Shown here piece after piece: positions 1 through 8,438 of a DNA stretch of 64,000 bases. The notes beneath the pieces are model-generated. The model did no database searches, was not told the DNA's origin, and was given only the letters and a program-made list of their open reading frames with translations. The stretch comes from Oxalobacteraceae bacterium UBA6704 (GTDB taxonomy: Bacteria > Pseudomonadota > Gammaproteobacteria > Burkholderiales > Burkholderiaceae_D): assembly GCA_002454505.1 (NCBI GenBank), contig DKJA01000148.1:11842-75841 (forward strand), given 5' to 3'. The first letter of the stretch is position 1; each line of letters begins with the position of its first letter. The translations under genes and the position numbers were made by a program.

Positions 1-1011
1 CATCAGCGTGAAGCCCAGATCCAGCTGCGCCTGCTCAGGCCGTTCGCCGCGGATGGCGGCACGCAGCATCGTCGCGGCTTCGAAGCCGATGCGGTAGCGG
101 GGCGTGCCGATCGTCGTCAGCGCCGGTTTCATCCACGCCGATGCGGCCAGGTCGTTGAAGCCGCAGATGGCCAGCTGTTCCGGCACGGCGATGCCGCGGC
201 GCTGGCACTGGTAGATGGCGCCGTGCGCCAGGTCGTCGTTGCAGCAGAAGATCGCGTCGCAGTCGGGCACCTGCGCCAGCATGCGGCCCACCAGTTCCGC
301 GCCCAGCGCGATGGTGGACGGATCGGGCACCATCAGCTCCAGCCGCGGGTCGCTCATGCCTGCTTCCGCCATCGCCTTGCGGTAGCCTTCGGCGCGGCGC
401 AGCGTGCGCTCGTCCAGCTGCGCGCCGATGAAGCCGATGCGCTTGCGGCCCTTGCCGATCAGGTAGCGCGTCATCGCCTGGCCCGCGTCGACCTGCGAGA
501 AGCCCACGCACAGCAGGTCCGGATCGGGCGACAGGTCCATCATCGACACCACCGGCACGCGCGACGTCTCGAGCATCTGCTGCACGCGCGCGCTGTGCGT
601 CAGGCCGGACAGCAGGATGCCGTCCGGGTTCGACTGCAGGTACACGTTCAGCAGCTTCTCTTCTTCCGCATCGGAGTAGCGCGTGTTCCCGATCAGCAGC
701 TGGTAGTTGGCCTGGTCCAGCGCATCCTGGATCCCCTGCAGCACCGCGGTGAACACGGCGTTCGACAGCGACGGCACCAGCACCACGATCACGTTCGACT
801 GGCTCGACGCCAGCGCCCGCGCGGCGCGGTTCGGCACGTAGCCCAGGTCCTGCACGGCCTGTTCCACGCGCTGGCGCAGCAGGGACGACACGAGGCCGGG
901 CTGGTTGATCGCGCGCGACGCCGTCATCGGCGCCACGCCCGCCCGGGCCGCGACGTCGGTCAACGTGACGCGGCCGCTGGCGCGGCTTCGGCTGGGAGGG
1001 GTTCTGCTCAT
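1..1011 (-). CDS. LacI-family repressor, GntR (gluconate) type, 3' end cut by window edge
   Basis: Predicted DNA-binding repressor of sugar or sugar-acid catabolism. The start is an ATG whose complement lies at 1009-1011; the frame stays open to base 1, so the C-terminal end lies outside the window (337 codons visible). Residues about 15-36 form the LacI helix-turn-helix (LTDVAARAGVAPMTASRAIN), followed by the hinge (YVPNRAARALAS) and a periplasmic-binding-protein-like sensor domain (VIVVLVPSLSNAVFTAVLQG; CNDDLAHGA). The sensor resembles E. coli GntR in several segments (VPSLSN, GAQLDERT, CNDDLA), so gluconate or a related acid is a reasonable ligand guess; this is inference. No target operon is visible because the downstream side is outside the window. 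Confidence 0.9.
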   Translation of the reverse strand, partial: MSRTPPSRSRASGRVTLTDVAARAGVAPMTASRAINQPGLVSSLLRQRVEQAVQDLGYVPNRAARALASSQSNVIVVLVPSLSNAVFTAVLQGIQDALDQANYQLLIGNTRYSDAEEEKLLNVYLQSNPDGILLSGLTHSARVQQMLETSRVPVVSMMDLSPDPDLLCVGFSQVDAGQAMTRYLIGKGRKRIGFIGAQLDERTLRRAEGYRKAMAEAGMSDPRLELMVPDPSTIALGAELVGRMLAQVPDCDAIFCCNDDLAHGAIYQCQRRGIAVPEQLAICGFNDLAASAWMKPALTTIGTPRYRIGFEAATMLRAAIRGERPEQAQLDLGFTLM

Positions 1012-1175
1012 CGTCGGATACGGCCTGGTTGTAGTGAGTCGATTTCGCCATACATCGCCGGGACTGTCAATGACGGCTCAGCAGGCGCGGCATGAAGCGT
1101 GCTCGTTTGACTCTATCTTACAGCCCATGCGAAGATGGCCACCTCCTGCAACGCGACCGTAACCGGGGACACCCA

Positions 1176-1955
1176 GTGGACACCATACACATCGGCAGCT
1201 GGAACGAGTTCGTCAGGCTGACGTCGGAATGCGACGGCTGGGCCTTCCGCGGCCTGCCCGATGCGAACTGGCAGCTGATGAGTTCTCTGTCCCGCTACCT
1301 GCACAGCTTCGTGCCCGACCAGGACTCGTGGCGCCAGCGCGAGGAAAGGGCGCTGCGCATCTTCCGCCGCAAAGCCCACATCTACCTCGACGATGCGAGT
1401 GTGCTGGAAGACGATATCCGCTGCCTCGCGCTGATGCAGCACCACGGCGCACCGACCCGCATGCTGGACTTCACCAAGTCCCCGTTCGTGGCGGCGTTCT
1501 TCGCGCTGAACAATACCAACTGCAGCGCGGCCGTGTTCGCGCTCGACACGCCGACCATGTGGCGGGCCGCACCGCGCAGCGATCCCACGCTGCGCCGCGA
1601 GGCGATCGACCCGCGCGAGCCGGGCAACTTCGAGCGCCACTTTGCCGCCAACAGCAAGGAGATCATCTGGGTGGGCGAGCCGGAGGCGATGGACCGCCGC
1701 CTCGTCGCGCAGTCCGGCACCTTTGTCGTGCCGGGCGTGCTCGACAAGCCGCTGGACGAGATCATCCGCCAGTACGAGAACGGCAACTCGCTGATCCGCA
1801 AGCTGGTGCTGCCGCCGGCGATCCGCGCCGAAGCAATGCTGTCGCTGTACCGGATGAACATCACGCACGCCACGCTGTTCCCCGACCTCGACGGCCTGGC
1901 CCGCTCGATCGGCTACGAGCTGGAGATCACGTGGCCGGGGCATCGCCACGCCTGA
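1176..1955 (+). CDS. FRG-domain protein of unknown function
   Basis: A 259-residue protein with an FRG domain, named for the motif seen here as WAFRG (residues 22-26). The second signature, HHGAPTRMLDF (about 89-99), followed by PFVAAFFAL, is typical of the family. FRG domains occur in standalone proteins, often near mobile or defence genes; their biochemical activity is poorly known. I chose the GTG start at 1176 because a GGGGA element lies just upstream at about 1165-1169. An in-frame ATG at 1092 would add 28 residues with no family similarity (MKRARLTLSYSP). No signal peptide or membrane segment is seen, so it is probably cytosolic. It is not obviously in an operon with either neighbour. 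Confidence 0.85.
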   Translation: MDTIHIGSWNEFVRLTSECDGWAFRGLPDANWQLMSSLSRYLHSFVPDQDSWRQREERALRIFRRKAHIYLDDASVLEDDIRCLALMQHHGAPTRMLDFTKSPFVAAFFALNNTNCSAAVFALDTPTMWRAAPRSDPTLRREAIDPREPGNFERHFAANSKEIIWVGEPEAMDRRLVAQSGTFVVPGVLDKPLDEIIRQYENGNSLIRKLVLPPAIRAEAMLSLYRMNITHATLFPDLDGLARSIGYELEITWPGHRHA

Positions 1956-2003
1956 ACCGTCATGCTAAGCTGACAGCTTTCACCACGCAACGCAAGCCAA
2001 CCG

Positions 2004-2696
2004 ATGAGCCGCACCGGCCGACTGTTCCAGCTGATGGATGCCCTGCGCGGCAACCGCCATCCCGTCACGGCCGCCGTGCTGGCCGAGCGGCTGGGCGTGT
2101 CCGAACGGACGATCTACCGCGACATTGCTGCGCTGGCCGAACTGGGCGCGCCCGTCGAAGGTTCGGCCGGCGTCGGCTACCTGCTCAAGTCAGGTTTCTT
2201 TTTACCGCCGCTGATGTTCGGTGCGGACGAGCTGGAAGCGCTCGTGCTGGGCGCCCGCTGGGTGCGCCGGCAGGGCGATGCGGCGCTGGCGCAGGCGGCC
2301 ACCACCGCGCTGGCCAAGATCGCCACGGCCACGCCGAAAGACTTGCGCGATGAAATGGCCGAAACGAGCCTGTGGGTGCCGATCGGCCCGATGCAGCCCG
2401 AGTTCGAAACCTTCGTGCAGCCGGCCCGCGAAGCGATCCGCCGCCAGCACAAGCTGCGCATCCGCTACAGCGACGAGCACGGCCAGCCGTCCGAACGCAC
2501 CGTGTGGCCGTTCGCGCTGGCCTATATCGATGGCCGCCGCCTGCTCGCGGCCTGGTGCGAACTGCGCGACGCGCAGCGCCACTTCCGCATCGACCGCATC
2601 CGCGCCGCCGATCCCATCGCGCAGCGCTATCCCACGCCCCGCCACGTGCTGATCCGTAACTGGCGCGCCGAGCACGGCATCCACGAAGACTCCTGA
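2004..2696 (+). CDS. YafY-type transcriptional regulator with HTH and WYL domains
   Basis: A 230-residue regulator. Residues about 5-60 form a DeoR/HTH_11-type winged helix (GRLFQLMDALRG, then VLAERLGVSERTIYRDIAAL). Residues about 140-215 match the WYL ligand-sensing domain (LRIRYSDEHGQPSERTVWP, YIDGRRLLAAWCELR, FRIDRIRA). Family members of this size usually act as single-gene repressors or activators, and many bind nucleotides or small ligands through WYL; the ligand here is unknown. The ATG start is 48 bases after the FRG stop. The gene ends upstream of a hairpin-poly(T) element at 2825-2851 that would terminate it. Confidence 0.9.
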   Translation: MSRTGRLFQLMDALRGNRHPVTAAVLAERLGVSERTIYRDIAALAELGAPVEGSAGVGYLLKSGFFLPPLMFGADELEALVLGARWVRRQGDAALAQAATTALAKIATATPKDLRDEMAETSLWVPIGPMQPEFETFVQPAREAIRRQHKLRIRYSDEHGQPSERTVWPFALAYIDGRRLLAAWCELRDAQRHFRIDRIRAADPIAQRYPTPRHVLIRNWRAEHGIHEDS

Positions 2697-2824
2697 CAGG
2701 ATCTGTCACGGCCGGCCGGCACAATGACGGGATTGAAGTTTATGTGAATTGGCGCACAGAGCATCGCCGGCCCAGGCCTTACTATGGAGCTGTCTCTTTC
2801 AGGACATCCCTAGTTTTGGACTTG

Positions 2825-2851
2825 GCCCGCTCTCGCAGCGGGCATTTTTTT
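2825..2851 (+). terminator. Rho-independent terminator downstream of the WYL regulator
   Basis: A perfect 7-bp stem GCCCGCT / AGCGGGC with a 5-base loop is followed by ATTTTTTT. The 130 bases before it, after the regulator stop, hold no convincing gene. Confidence 0.75.
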
Positions 2852-2888
2852 GCCTGTCGCCTGCGCGCCACCGATACGTGGAGCACGC

Positions 2889-3071
2889 ATGCAAGACCTG
2901 TATCAAAGCCTGCTGGGTGTGAGGCACCCGCTGCCGCCTGCCAACGAGGAACCTGGCCAGGCGACCGATCACGTGTGGGATGCCGCCGATGGCGAAGGCC
3001 CGGACCGCCTGTTCAACCGTTACCGGCGGCTGCGGCTGCAGGCGCTGGCGCCGGCGGAAAACGCAGCGTGA
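2889..3071 (+). CDS. Possible small protein of 60 residues
   Basis: Short reading frame beginning MQDLYQSLLGVRHPLPP and ending with an Arg-rich helix-like stretch ([18 protein letters not shown]). A GGAG element sits 6 bases before the ATG, and third codon positions are mostly G or C as in neighbouring genes, which favours a real gene. Against it: the last 59 bases overlap antiparallel with the 3' end of the sensor kinase, and the only upstream signal is the terminator at 2825-2851. I recognise no family. Confidence 0.4.
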   Translation: MQDLYQSLLGVRHPLPPANEEPGQATDHVWDAADGEGPDRLFNRYRRLRLQALAPAENAA

Positions 3072-4452
3072 ACACGGTGGCCCCGGCCGAACTGTGCACC
3101 GTCGCCTCGCCGCCGTGCAGCTGCATCACGGCGCGCACGATGGCCAGGCCAAGGCCCGTGGACCCTTCCGCCGCACCGTCTGCCAAAGCGCCGCTGTCGC
3201 CCCGCGCCGGATCGGCCCGTACATAACGTTCGAACACGCGTTCCAGCAGTTGCGGCGCGATCGGCTCGCCCGAATTGGTGACGGCGATCGTGCCGTGCTG
3301 CGCGTGCAGGGCAATCGTGCCGCCGCGCGGCGTGTGCCGCACCGCGTTCGACACGAGGTTGCCGACGGCGCGCCGCAGCAGCACCGCGTCGGCCCAGATG
3401 ACGCCTGCCGCATCGAGCCGCAGCGTCACGCCGTTGTCCTCGGCCAGCACCTCGAAATAATCGCGGATGCGCGCCAGCTCGGCCTGCGCATCGAGCGCCT
3501 CGCGGCGCATCGCCAGCTGGGCATTGTCGGCGCGCGCCAGGAACAGCGTATTCTCGATCATCCGGCCCAGCCGCTCGTATTCCTCCGTGTTCGATGCCAG
3601 CAGCGCCTGGTATTCGTCTGCCGTGCGCGCCCGTGCCAGTGCGACCTGGGTTTCCATCATCAGCGCGTTGACGGGCGTGCGCAGGTCGTGCGCCAGGTCC
3701 GCCGCGAAGCCGGACAGCCGCTGCACGCCTTCTTCCAGCCGGTCCAGCATGCCGTTGAACGCATGGATCAGCGGCCGCAGCTCGGCCGGCACGGCCGCGC
3801 CGTCCAGCCGCGTGTTGAGGCGGTGCGCACTGATCGTGTCCGCCTCGCGTGCCACGTCGCGCAGCGGGCGCAGCGCCTGGCGCACGGTGACGAAGGCCAG
3901 GCCGGCCACCACCAGGGTGCCCAGCAGCAGGGCGCCCAGCAGGTCGACGGCGTAGCGCTTCAGCAGCGCCAGGCGGTCGGAGCGTTCGCGGGCGATGGTG
4001 ATCACCAGCGGTGGCTGGTCGCGGCCCGCGCTGCCCTGCACCGCCACGGCACGCGCCGTGCCGGCCGCGCCAGGCCAGTCCTGCACGTCGGACCGTGCGG
4101 GCACGCGCGCCAGCGGCACGGCCGGCAGTGGCGTGGACGGGAAGGTGCGCGATGCCGTCTGCGCCACCGTGCGGCCGTCGGCCGTGGTCAGGCGCAGCAG
4201 CATGCCATCCTCGCCCAGCACATTGTCGAGCACCATCTGCAGCTCTTCCGGCATGGCCAGCGGCATCGGCCGGCTCTGCAGCACCTGCCGCATCAGCACC
4301 GCCTTGTTCAGCATGGCCTGGTCGTCGCGCGCGGCCATCTGCCGCTGCAGCGTCTGGTACAGGTAGGCGCCGACGGCGACGAACACGCAGGCCGCGATGG
4401 CGGAGAACAGCAGCGCGAGGCGCAGCGTGACGGACAGCTTTTTCAACGTCAT
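3013..4452 (-). CDS. cusS: Heavy-metal sensor histidine kinase, CusS/CopS type
   Basis: Membrane histidine kinase of 479 residues that would sense periplasmic copper or silver and phosphorylate the adjacent response regulator. TM1 is at about 9-31, a periplasmic sensor region at 32-165, TM2 at about 167-189, then a HAMP linker. The phospho-acceptor His is H255 in the box [15 protein letters not shown]. ATPase boxes follow ([11 protein letters not shown] and GLGLAIV). The ATG overlaps the regulator stop codon in the form ATGA, which fixes the start and implies translational coupling. The C-terminus is an unusual Pro/Ala tail ([14 protein letters not shown]). Metal identity is inferred from the family and from the CzcE-like neighbour. 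Confidence 0.92.
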   Translation of the reverse strand: MTLKKLSVTLRLALLFSAIAACVFVAVGAYLYQTLQRQMAARDDQAMLNKAVLMRQVLQSRPMPLAMPEELQMVLDNVLGEDGMLLRLTTADGRTVAQTASRTFPSTPLPAVPLARVPARSDVQDWPGAAGTARAVAVQGSAGRDQPPLVITIARERSDRLALLKRYAVDLLGALLLGTLVVAGLAFVTVRQALRPLRDVAREADTISAHRLNTRLDGAAVPAELRPLIHAFNGMLDRLEEGVQRLSGFAADLAHDLRTPVNALMMETQVALARARTADEYQALLASNTEEYERLGRMIENTLFLARADNAQLAMRREALDAQAELARIRDYFEVLAEDNGVTLRLDAAGVIWADAVLLRRAVGNLVSNAVRHTPRGGTIALHAQHGTIAVTNSGEPIAPQLLERVFERYVRADPARGDSGALADGAAEGSTGLGLAIVRAVMQLHGGEATVHSSAGATVFTLRFPPAPAPAAAAAGNG

Positions 4453-5120
4453 CCCCGCGCTTCGACGAGATAGCCGATGCCGCGCACCGTGTGCACCAGC
4501 TTGGCGGGCCACGGATCGTCCACCTTGGCGCGCAGCCGGCGGATCGCCACGTCCACCACATTGGTGTCGGAATCGAAGTTCATGTCCCACACCTGCGAGG
4601 CGATCAGGGAGCGCGACAGCACTTCGCCCTGGCGCCGCGCCAGCAGGTGCAGCAGCGCGAATTCCTTCGGCGTCAGGTCGATGCGGCGGCCGGCGCGGGC
4701 CACCTTGTGGCGCAGCACGTCGATCTCCAGGTCGGCGATGCGGATCACTTCGGCCTCGCGCACGGGGCCGCGCCGCAGCAGCGTGCGGATGCGCGCCACC
4801 AGCTCGGTGAAGGCGAACGGCTTGACAAGGTAGTCGTCGGCGCCCAGTTCCAGCCCGCGCACGCGGTCGGCCACGTCGTCGCGCGCCGTCAGGAACAGCA
4901 CCGGCGTGTCCTTCCGTTCGCGCAGTTTTGCCAGCACGGACCAGCCGTCCAGCCCGGGCAGCATCACGTCCAGCACGACGAGGTCGTAGTCTTCTTCCAG
5001 CGCCAGGTGCAGGCCGTCCGGCCCCGTCTGCGCCAGGTCGGCGGCAAAGCCGGATTCCTGCAGGCCCTTGTGCAGGTAGCCGCCCGTTTTCGGTTCGTCT
5101 TCGACGATCAGTATGCGCAT
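4449..5120 (-). CDS. cusR: OmpR-family heavy-metal response regulator, CusR/CopR type
   Basis: A 223-residue response regulator. The receiver domain (about 1-115) carries the acidic pocket EDE, phospho-acceptor D51 ([14 protein letters not shown]), a conserved T in LFLTARD and K99 ([10 protein letters not shown]). The C-terminal winged helix (about 127-220) has the OmpR pattern [37 protein letters not shown] and [10 protein letters not shown]. This strongly resembles CusR/CopR regulators of copper resistance. It is transcribed with the kinase (4-base overlap) and divergently from a CzcE-like gene. A CusR-type palindrome at 5181-5196 lies between the two promoters, suggesting autoregulation plus control of 5264-7414. 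Confidence 0.93.
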   Translation of the reverse strand: MRILIVEDEPKTGGYLHKGLQESGFAADLAQTGPDGLHLALEEDYDLVVLDVMLPGLDGWSVLAKLRERKDTPVLFLTARDDVADRVRGLELGADDYLVKPFAFTELVARIRTLLRRGPVREAEVIRIADLEIDVLRHKVARAGRRIDLTPKEFALLHLLARRQGEVLSRSLIASQVWDMNFDSDTNVVDVAIRRLRAKVDDPWPAKLVHTVRGIGYLVEARG

Positions 5121-5180
5121 CGTGTGCTCCAGCCTTCCTTGTGTACCCCCGCATTGTGCGCTTTCGCGGCGCTGTTGCGG

Positions 5181-5196
5181 ATGACAAAACTGTCAT
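5181..5196. promoter_or_regulatory. CusR-type palindromic operator
   Basis: The bases ATGACAAAACTGTCAT form an inverted repeat ATGACA-N4-TGTCAT. The E. coli CusR box has the core ATGACAANNTTGTCAT, and this site differs from its fixed positions at only one base. It lies 61 bases upstream of the cusR-like ATG and 67 bases upstream of the czcE-like ATG, so it can serve both divergent promoters. Confidence 0.7.
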
Positions 5197-5263
5197 GTGC
5201 CCGTCATGCACGCGTCACCCGGCGGCTTCGATACTGGAGGCCTCAAACCACCAGGAGAACATC

Positions 5264-5608
5264 ATGAACACCACCATTATCGCCCGCATTGCCGCAGCCT
5301 GCGCCACCGCTTCCGTCCTTGTCCTGCAGGCTCCCGCGGCCAATGCCATGCCCGTCTCGATGACCATGGGGATGCTGGCCGGCGCCGACGCGGCCAGCCG
5401 CACGATCGTCGTCAAGGAAGGTACCCGCAACGTCAACGTGGAAAACGGCGAGACCGTCCGTTTCGACGTGAACGGCAAATCGTTCGCCTACACCTTCAAC
5501 ACCTTTGGCAACGAGACGGCATTCGACCTGTCGGCCATCGCGCCTGCCGGCTTCGCCGTACCGGCGGTGCATGTGTACGTGGCACCCAACCCGCTGTACC
5601 GGGGCTGA
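5264..5608 (+). CDS. CzcE-like periplasmic heavy-metal-binding protein
   Basis: A 114-residue exported protein with a clear signal peptide (about 1-28, cleavage near ANA). The mature part matches the CzcE family: a strand SRTIVVKEGTRNVNVENG, a core VRFDVNGKSFAYTFNT, and the C-terminal VHVYVAPNPLYRG typical of the family. CzcE of Cupriavidus binds copper in the periplasm and is induced by metal. An AGGAGA element precedes the ATG by a normal distance, and the longer upstream frame overlaps the regulator antisense and was discarded. It is the first gene of a three-gene unit with the DUF305 and beta-propeller genes. A CusR-type box lies just upstream. Confidence 0.85.
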   Translation: MNTTIIARIAAACATASVLVLQAPAANAMPVSMTMGMLAGADAASRTIVVKEGTRNVNVENGETVRFDVNGKSFAYTFNTFGNETAFDLSAIAPAGFAVPAVHVYVAPNPLYRG

Positions 5609-5609
5609 C

Positions 5610-6011
5610 GTGCGCGGCCTGACGATGGTGCCGGCGTTGCTGGTTGCGCTGGCCGGCAGCGCGGCGGCGCAGCCGATGACGCACATGCACGGTGACAGCG
5701 CGGCCAGGGCGCCGGTCTTCGTGGCCAGCAGCGGCAAGCCGTTCGCCGCGCTGATGGACGATGCGATGGCCGTGATGGACGACGGCATGCGCCGCGCACC
5801 GATGGACGGCCGCCCGGAGCACGACTTCGTGACGATGATGCTGCCGCATCACCAGGGCGCGGTGGACATGGCGCGCGCCGTGCTGCTGCACACGCAGGAT
5901 CCCGAGCTGCGCAACCTGGCGCTGGGCATCATTGCCGAACAGCAGAACGAGATCAACGTGATGCGGGCCTGGCTGGCCCGCCACGGACAGGACGAGGAGA
6001 AGACGAAATGA
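5610..6011 (+). CDS. DUF305 family exported protein
   Basis: A 133-residue protein with a short signal peptide (VRGLTMVPALLVALAGSAAA) and a single DUF305 ferritin-like helical domain carrying the signature MMLPHHQGAVDMAR. DUF305 proteins are often linked to copper resistance genes and are His/Met-rich; here several Met and His residues (MTHMHGD, MDDAMAVMDDGM) could bind Cu(I). The GTG start at 5610 lies one base after the CzcE stop and keeps the positively charged n-region; ATG 5628 is an alternative. The stop codon overlaps the start of the next gene (ATGA), so translation is coupled. Confidence 0.85.
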   Translation: MRGLTMVPALLVALAGSAAAQPMTHMHGDSAARAPVFVASSGKPFAALMDDAMAVMDDGMRRAPMDGRPEHDFVTMMLPHHQGAVDMARAVLLHTQDPELRNLALGIIAEQQNEINVMRAWLARHGQDEEKTK

Positions 6012-7414
6012 AGAAGACCATGATCGCGCTGGCCGCGCTGCCGGCCGCACTGTTGCTGTCGCAGGCCGCGCTGGCGCTGCCGGATGCGACCGACCGCGTA
6101 TATACGGCGGACCAGAACACCAACACGATCTCGGTGTTCGACCCCGCCGCCAACCGGCTGCTGGGCCAGATCCGCCTTGGCAATGCGCGGCCGGACGTGC
6201 TGTCGCCGCTGTACCGCGGCGAGATCAATGTGCACGGGCTGGGCTTCTCGCCCGACCACAAGACGTTGATCGCCATTTCGAACGGTTCGAACTCGGTGAC
6301 CTTCATCGACACGGCCACCAACCGGGTGAAGGGCAAGACCTATGTGGGCCGCTCGCCGCACGAAGGCTTCTTCACGGCCGACGGCAAGGAAGTGTGGGTG
6401 GTCGTGCGCGGCGAAGACTATATTTCCGTCATCGATCCGCGGACGTTCAGGGAAACCCGCCGCATCCCGACGGCCGTCGGCCCCGGCATGGTGCAGTTCC
6501 TCCCGGACGGCAAGCTGGCCTTCGCCGTCTCGAGCTTCACGCCCGAGGTGGATGTGATCGACGTGCAGCGCCATGAAGTGATCCGCCGGATTCCCGTCGC
6601 CAGCCCGTTCTCGCCGTTCCTGCAGTTCACGCCGGATGCCCGCGAGATGTGGATGACGCACAAGGACGTCGGCAAGGTGACCCGCATCGATACCCGCACG
6701 CTGCAGGTGACGGGCGTGATCGATACGGGCTTCATCACCAACCACCTGGCGTTTGCCAGGGTCGGCGGGCGCGTACTGGCGTATGTCACGGTCGGCGGCG
6801 AGAACGTCGTCAAGGTGTACACGACGGACGATCAGGCACGGCTGGTGGCGACGATACCCACCGGCGCGCTGCCGCACGGGATCTGGACATCGGACGATTC
6901 GACCCGCCTGTACGTGGGCCTGGAGAACGGCGATGGCGTCGATGTCATCGATCCGGCTGCCGGCAAGGTCGTGGCGCACATGCCGGGCGGTCAGGCGCCG
7001 CAGGCGCTGGTCTACCTGTCCGGCGTGGCGAAGGCGGGCGACGCCGCCAACCTGGTCCCGCGCGTCAACGGCGAGTCGGCCACGGTGGCACTGAAGCCGC
7101 AACAGGGCAATGCGGCCGGCTACGTGGTGGTGCGGCCGCTGGGCGTGACGGACAGCATGGAAGTGGCGCTGTTCCGCCTCAGGCCGGACACGGTGTACAG
7201 CGTGTACCTGGCCGGCAGCAAGGCGCCGTCCGGCACGTTCCGCACCGATGCGAAGGGTGCCGCGAACGGCACCATGATCGGGCCGGTACGCAGCTTTGCC
7301 GCCGATGACAATACCGACAAGAAGGTAGAGAACAACGGCGCCGCGCGGCGGTTCATCGTCGTCGAAGGCGCAGATGAGGAGCCGGCCGAAGCGAAGGCGG
7401 TGCTGCGCAGCTGA
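6008..7414 (+). CDS. YVTN/YncE-type beta-propeller exported protein
   Basis: A 468-residue secreted protein with a signal peptide (about 1-23, LLLSQAALA). Residues about 30-340 are repeats of the YVTN propeller type: VYTADQNTNTISVFDPAANR, LIAISNGSNSVTFIDTATNR, VWVVVRGEDYISVIDPRT, LYVGLENGDGVDVIDPAAGK. The last ~120 residues form a separate beta-rich domain of unknown role. Propellers of this class scaffold or bind ligands in the periplasm; a direct copper function is inferred only from the operon with CzcE-like and DUF305 genes and the CusR-type box. The start overlaps the preceding stop by four bases. Confidence 0.87.
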   Translation: MKKTMIALAALPAALLLSQAALALPDATDRVYTADQNTNTISVFDPAANRLLGQIRLGNARPDVLSPLYRGEINVHGLGFSPDHKTLIAISNGSNSVTFIDTATNRVKGKTYVGRSPHEGFFTADGKEVWVVVRGEDYISVIDPRTFRETRRIPTAVGPGMVQFLPDGKLAFAVSSFTPEVDVIDVQRHEVIRRIPVASPFSPFLQFTPDAREMWMTHKDVGKVTRIDTRTLQVTGVIDTGFITNHLAFARVGGRVLAYVTVGGENVVKVYTTDDQARLVATIPTGALPHGIWTSDDSTRLYVGLENGDGVDVIDPAAGKVVAHMPGGQAPQALVYLSGVAKAGDAANLVPRVNGESATVALKPQQGNAAGYVVVRPLGVTDSMEVALFRLRPDTVYSVYLAGSKAPSGTFRTDAKGAANGTMIGPVRSFAADDNTDKKVENNGAARRFIVVEGADEEPAEAKAVLRS

Positions 7415-7423
7415 GCCGGCAGC

Positions 7424-8347
7424 CTACTCCGCGTTGCCCGGCACGGCCCACCGCAGGCCGCGCGTGATGATCGCCGGCGGCGCCGTCAGCACGTCCTCGT
7501 CGCGCACGATGTAGTGGTCGATCTTCAGGTTCGGGTAGTTGCGCGACTTCAGCGTGCCCGCATACGCGCGCAGGTCGCGCAGCAGGTCGTATTCCTTGTT
7601 GTACTGCGGGCCCGGCTTGATGGTTTCGTACGAGCCGGCCGCAAACAGCACGTTGGCCTTGATATCCTTGTGTTCGAGCGCGAACAGCCGCTCGCGCTCG
7701 AACATCACGCGCTTGTTGAACCACAGCGAAGGGCTGCCCAGCACGTAGTTCTCGAACATGGGCTGTTCGTTCAGCAGCATCTCCAGGCCCAGCAGCGCGC
7801 CGTAGGAATGGCCGATGAAGGTCTTGCGGTTCATGTCGGCACGGTAGTGCCTGGCCACTATCGGGAACACCTGGTCGGCGATGAAGCGGCGATAAGCCTC
7901 GGCTTCGCCGTACTTCGGTTCGCGGCCGGGCATGTCCGACACCACGTCGGACGTGTCGGTGACGGTGGGCGTGTAGTCGCGGCGGCGGCTGTATTCGGCC
8001 GTGTCGCCGTTCGCGTACGACAGGCCGACGAGGATGAATTCGCCGATGGCGCGGCCGTTGCGGCTGGCGCGGGCGCCGATCGCGCGCGTCATCGGGAACG
8101 CGTACGGCGCATCGGTAACAAAAACGACGGGATAGCTGCGCCCCGATTTCGCGTACGAGCGGGGCAGGCTGACATAGATCTGGTAATCGCGCTGCAGGCT
8201 TTTCGCGCGCACCGTCCGCACCTCGGTACCTTCCAGCACATACGGTGCGCCTTCGAGAGCGACGGTGCCGCCCTGCGCCTGCGCGCCGCCATGCGTCAAG
8301 CCCAGCGCGGCCAGGCCAAGAACAAATGCGAGGACGGATTTTTTCAT
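7424..8347 (-). CDS. Exported alpha/beta-hydrolase, putative esterase (IroE/Fes-like fold)
   Basis: A 307-residue protein with a signal peptide (MKKSVLAFVLGLAALGLTHGGAQA). The fold is that of the putative esterase family: oxyanion strand RSYPVVFVTDAPYAF, nucleophile elbow GHSYGALLG with Ser181, and a late acid/His region. Family members include enterochelin and S-formylglutathione esterases; the substrate here cannot be read from sequence. The start was moved to the second Met, which begins a proper signal peptide. It is convergent with the copper operon, only 9 bases from its end, and stands alone on its strand. Confidence 0.82.
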   Translation of the reverse strand: MKKSVLAFVLGLAALGLTHGGAQAQGGTVALEGAPYVLEGTEVRTVRAKSLQRDYQIYVSLPRSYAKSGRSYPVVFVTDAPYAFPMTRAIGARASRNGRAIGEFILVGLSYANGDTAEYSRRRDYTPTVTDTSDVVSDMPGREPKYGEAEAYRRFIADQVFPIVARHYRADMNRKTFIGHSYGALLGLEMLLNEQPMFENYVLGSPSLWFNKRVMFERERLFALEHKDIKANVLFAAGSYETIKPGPQYNKEYDLLRDLRAYAGTLKSRNYPNLKIDHYIVRDEDVLTAPPAIITRGLRWAVPGNAE

Positions 8348-8438
8348 CGGATCGGCATGGCAAAAAGCCAATTATCGCCCATTTGCCGGCCTGTGTGACC
8401 GCTCAGTTACAAGCCGCTACATGCCCGCTACATGCCTG

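Noticed and set aside
2697..2824. A possible small RNA before the terminator at 2825
   Set aside because: No clear promoter and no recognisable RNA family; the stretch is more simply the 3' untranslated region of the WYL regulator gene.
3013..5211. A single 732-codon frame that seems to join a regulator region with the histidine kinase
   Set aside because: The first ~250 codons read the response-regulator gene out of frame (Arg/Pro/Ala-rich). The true regulator ends with TGA overlapping the kinase ATG, so there are two genes and no fusion.
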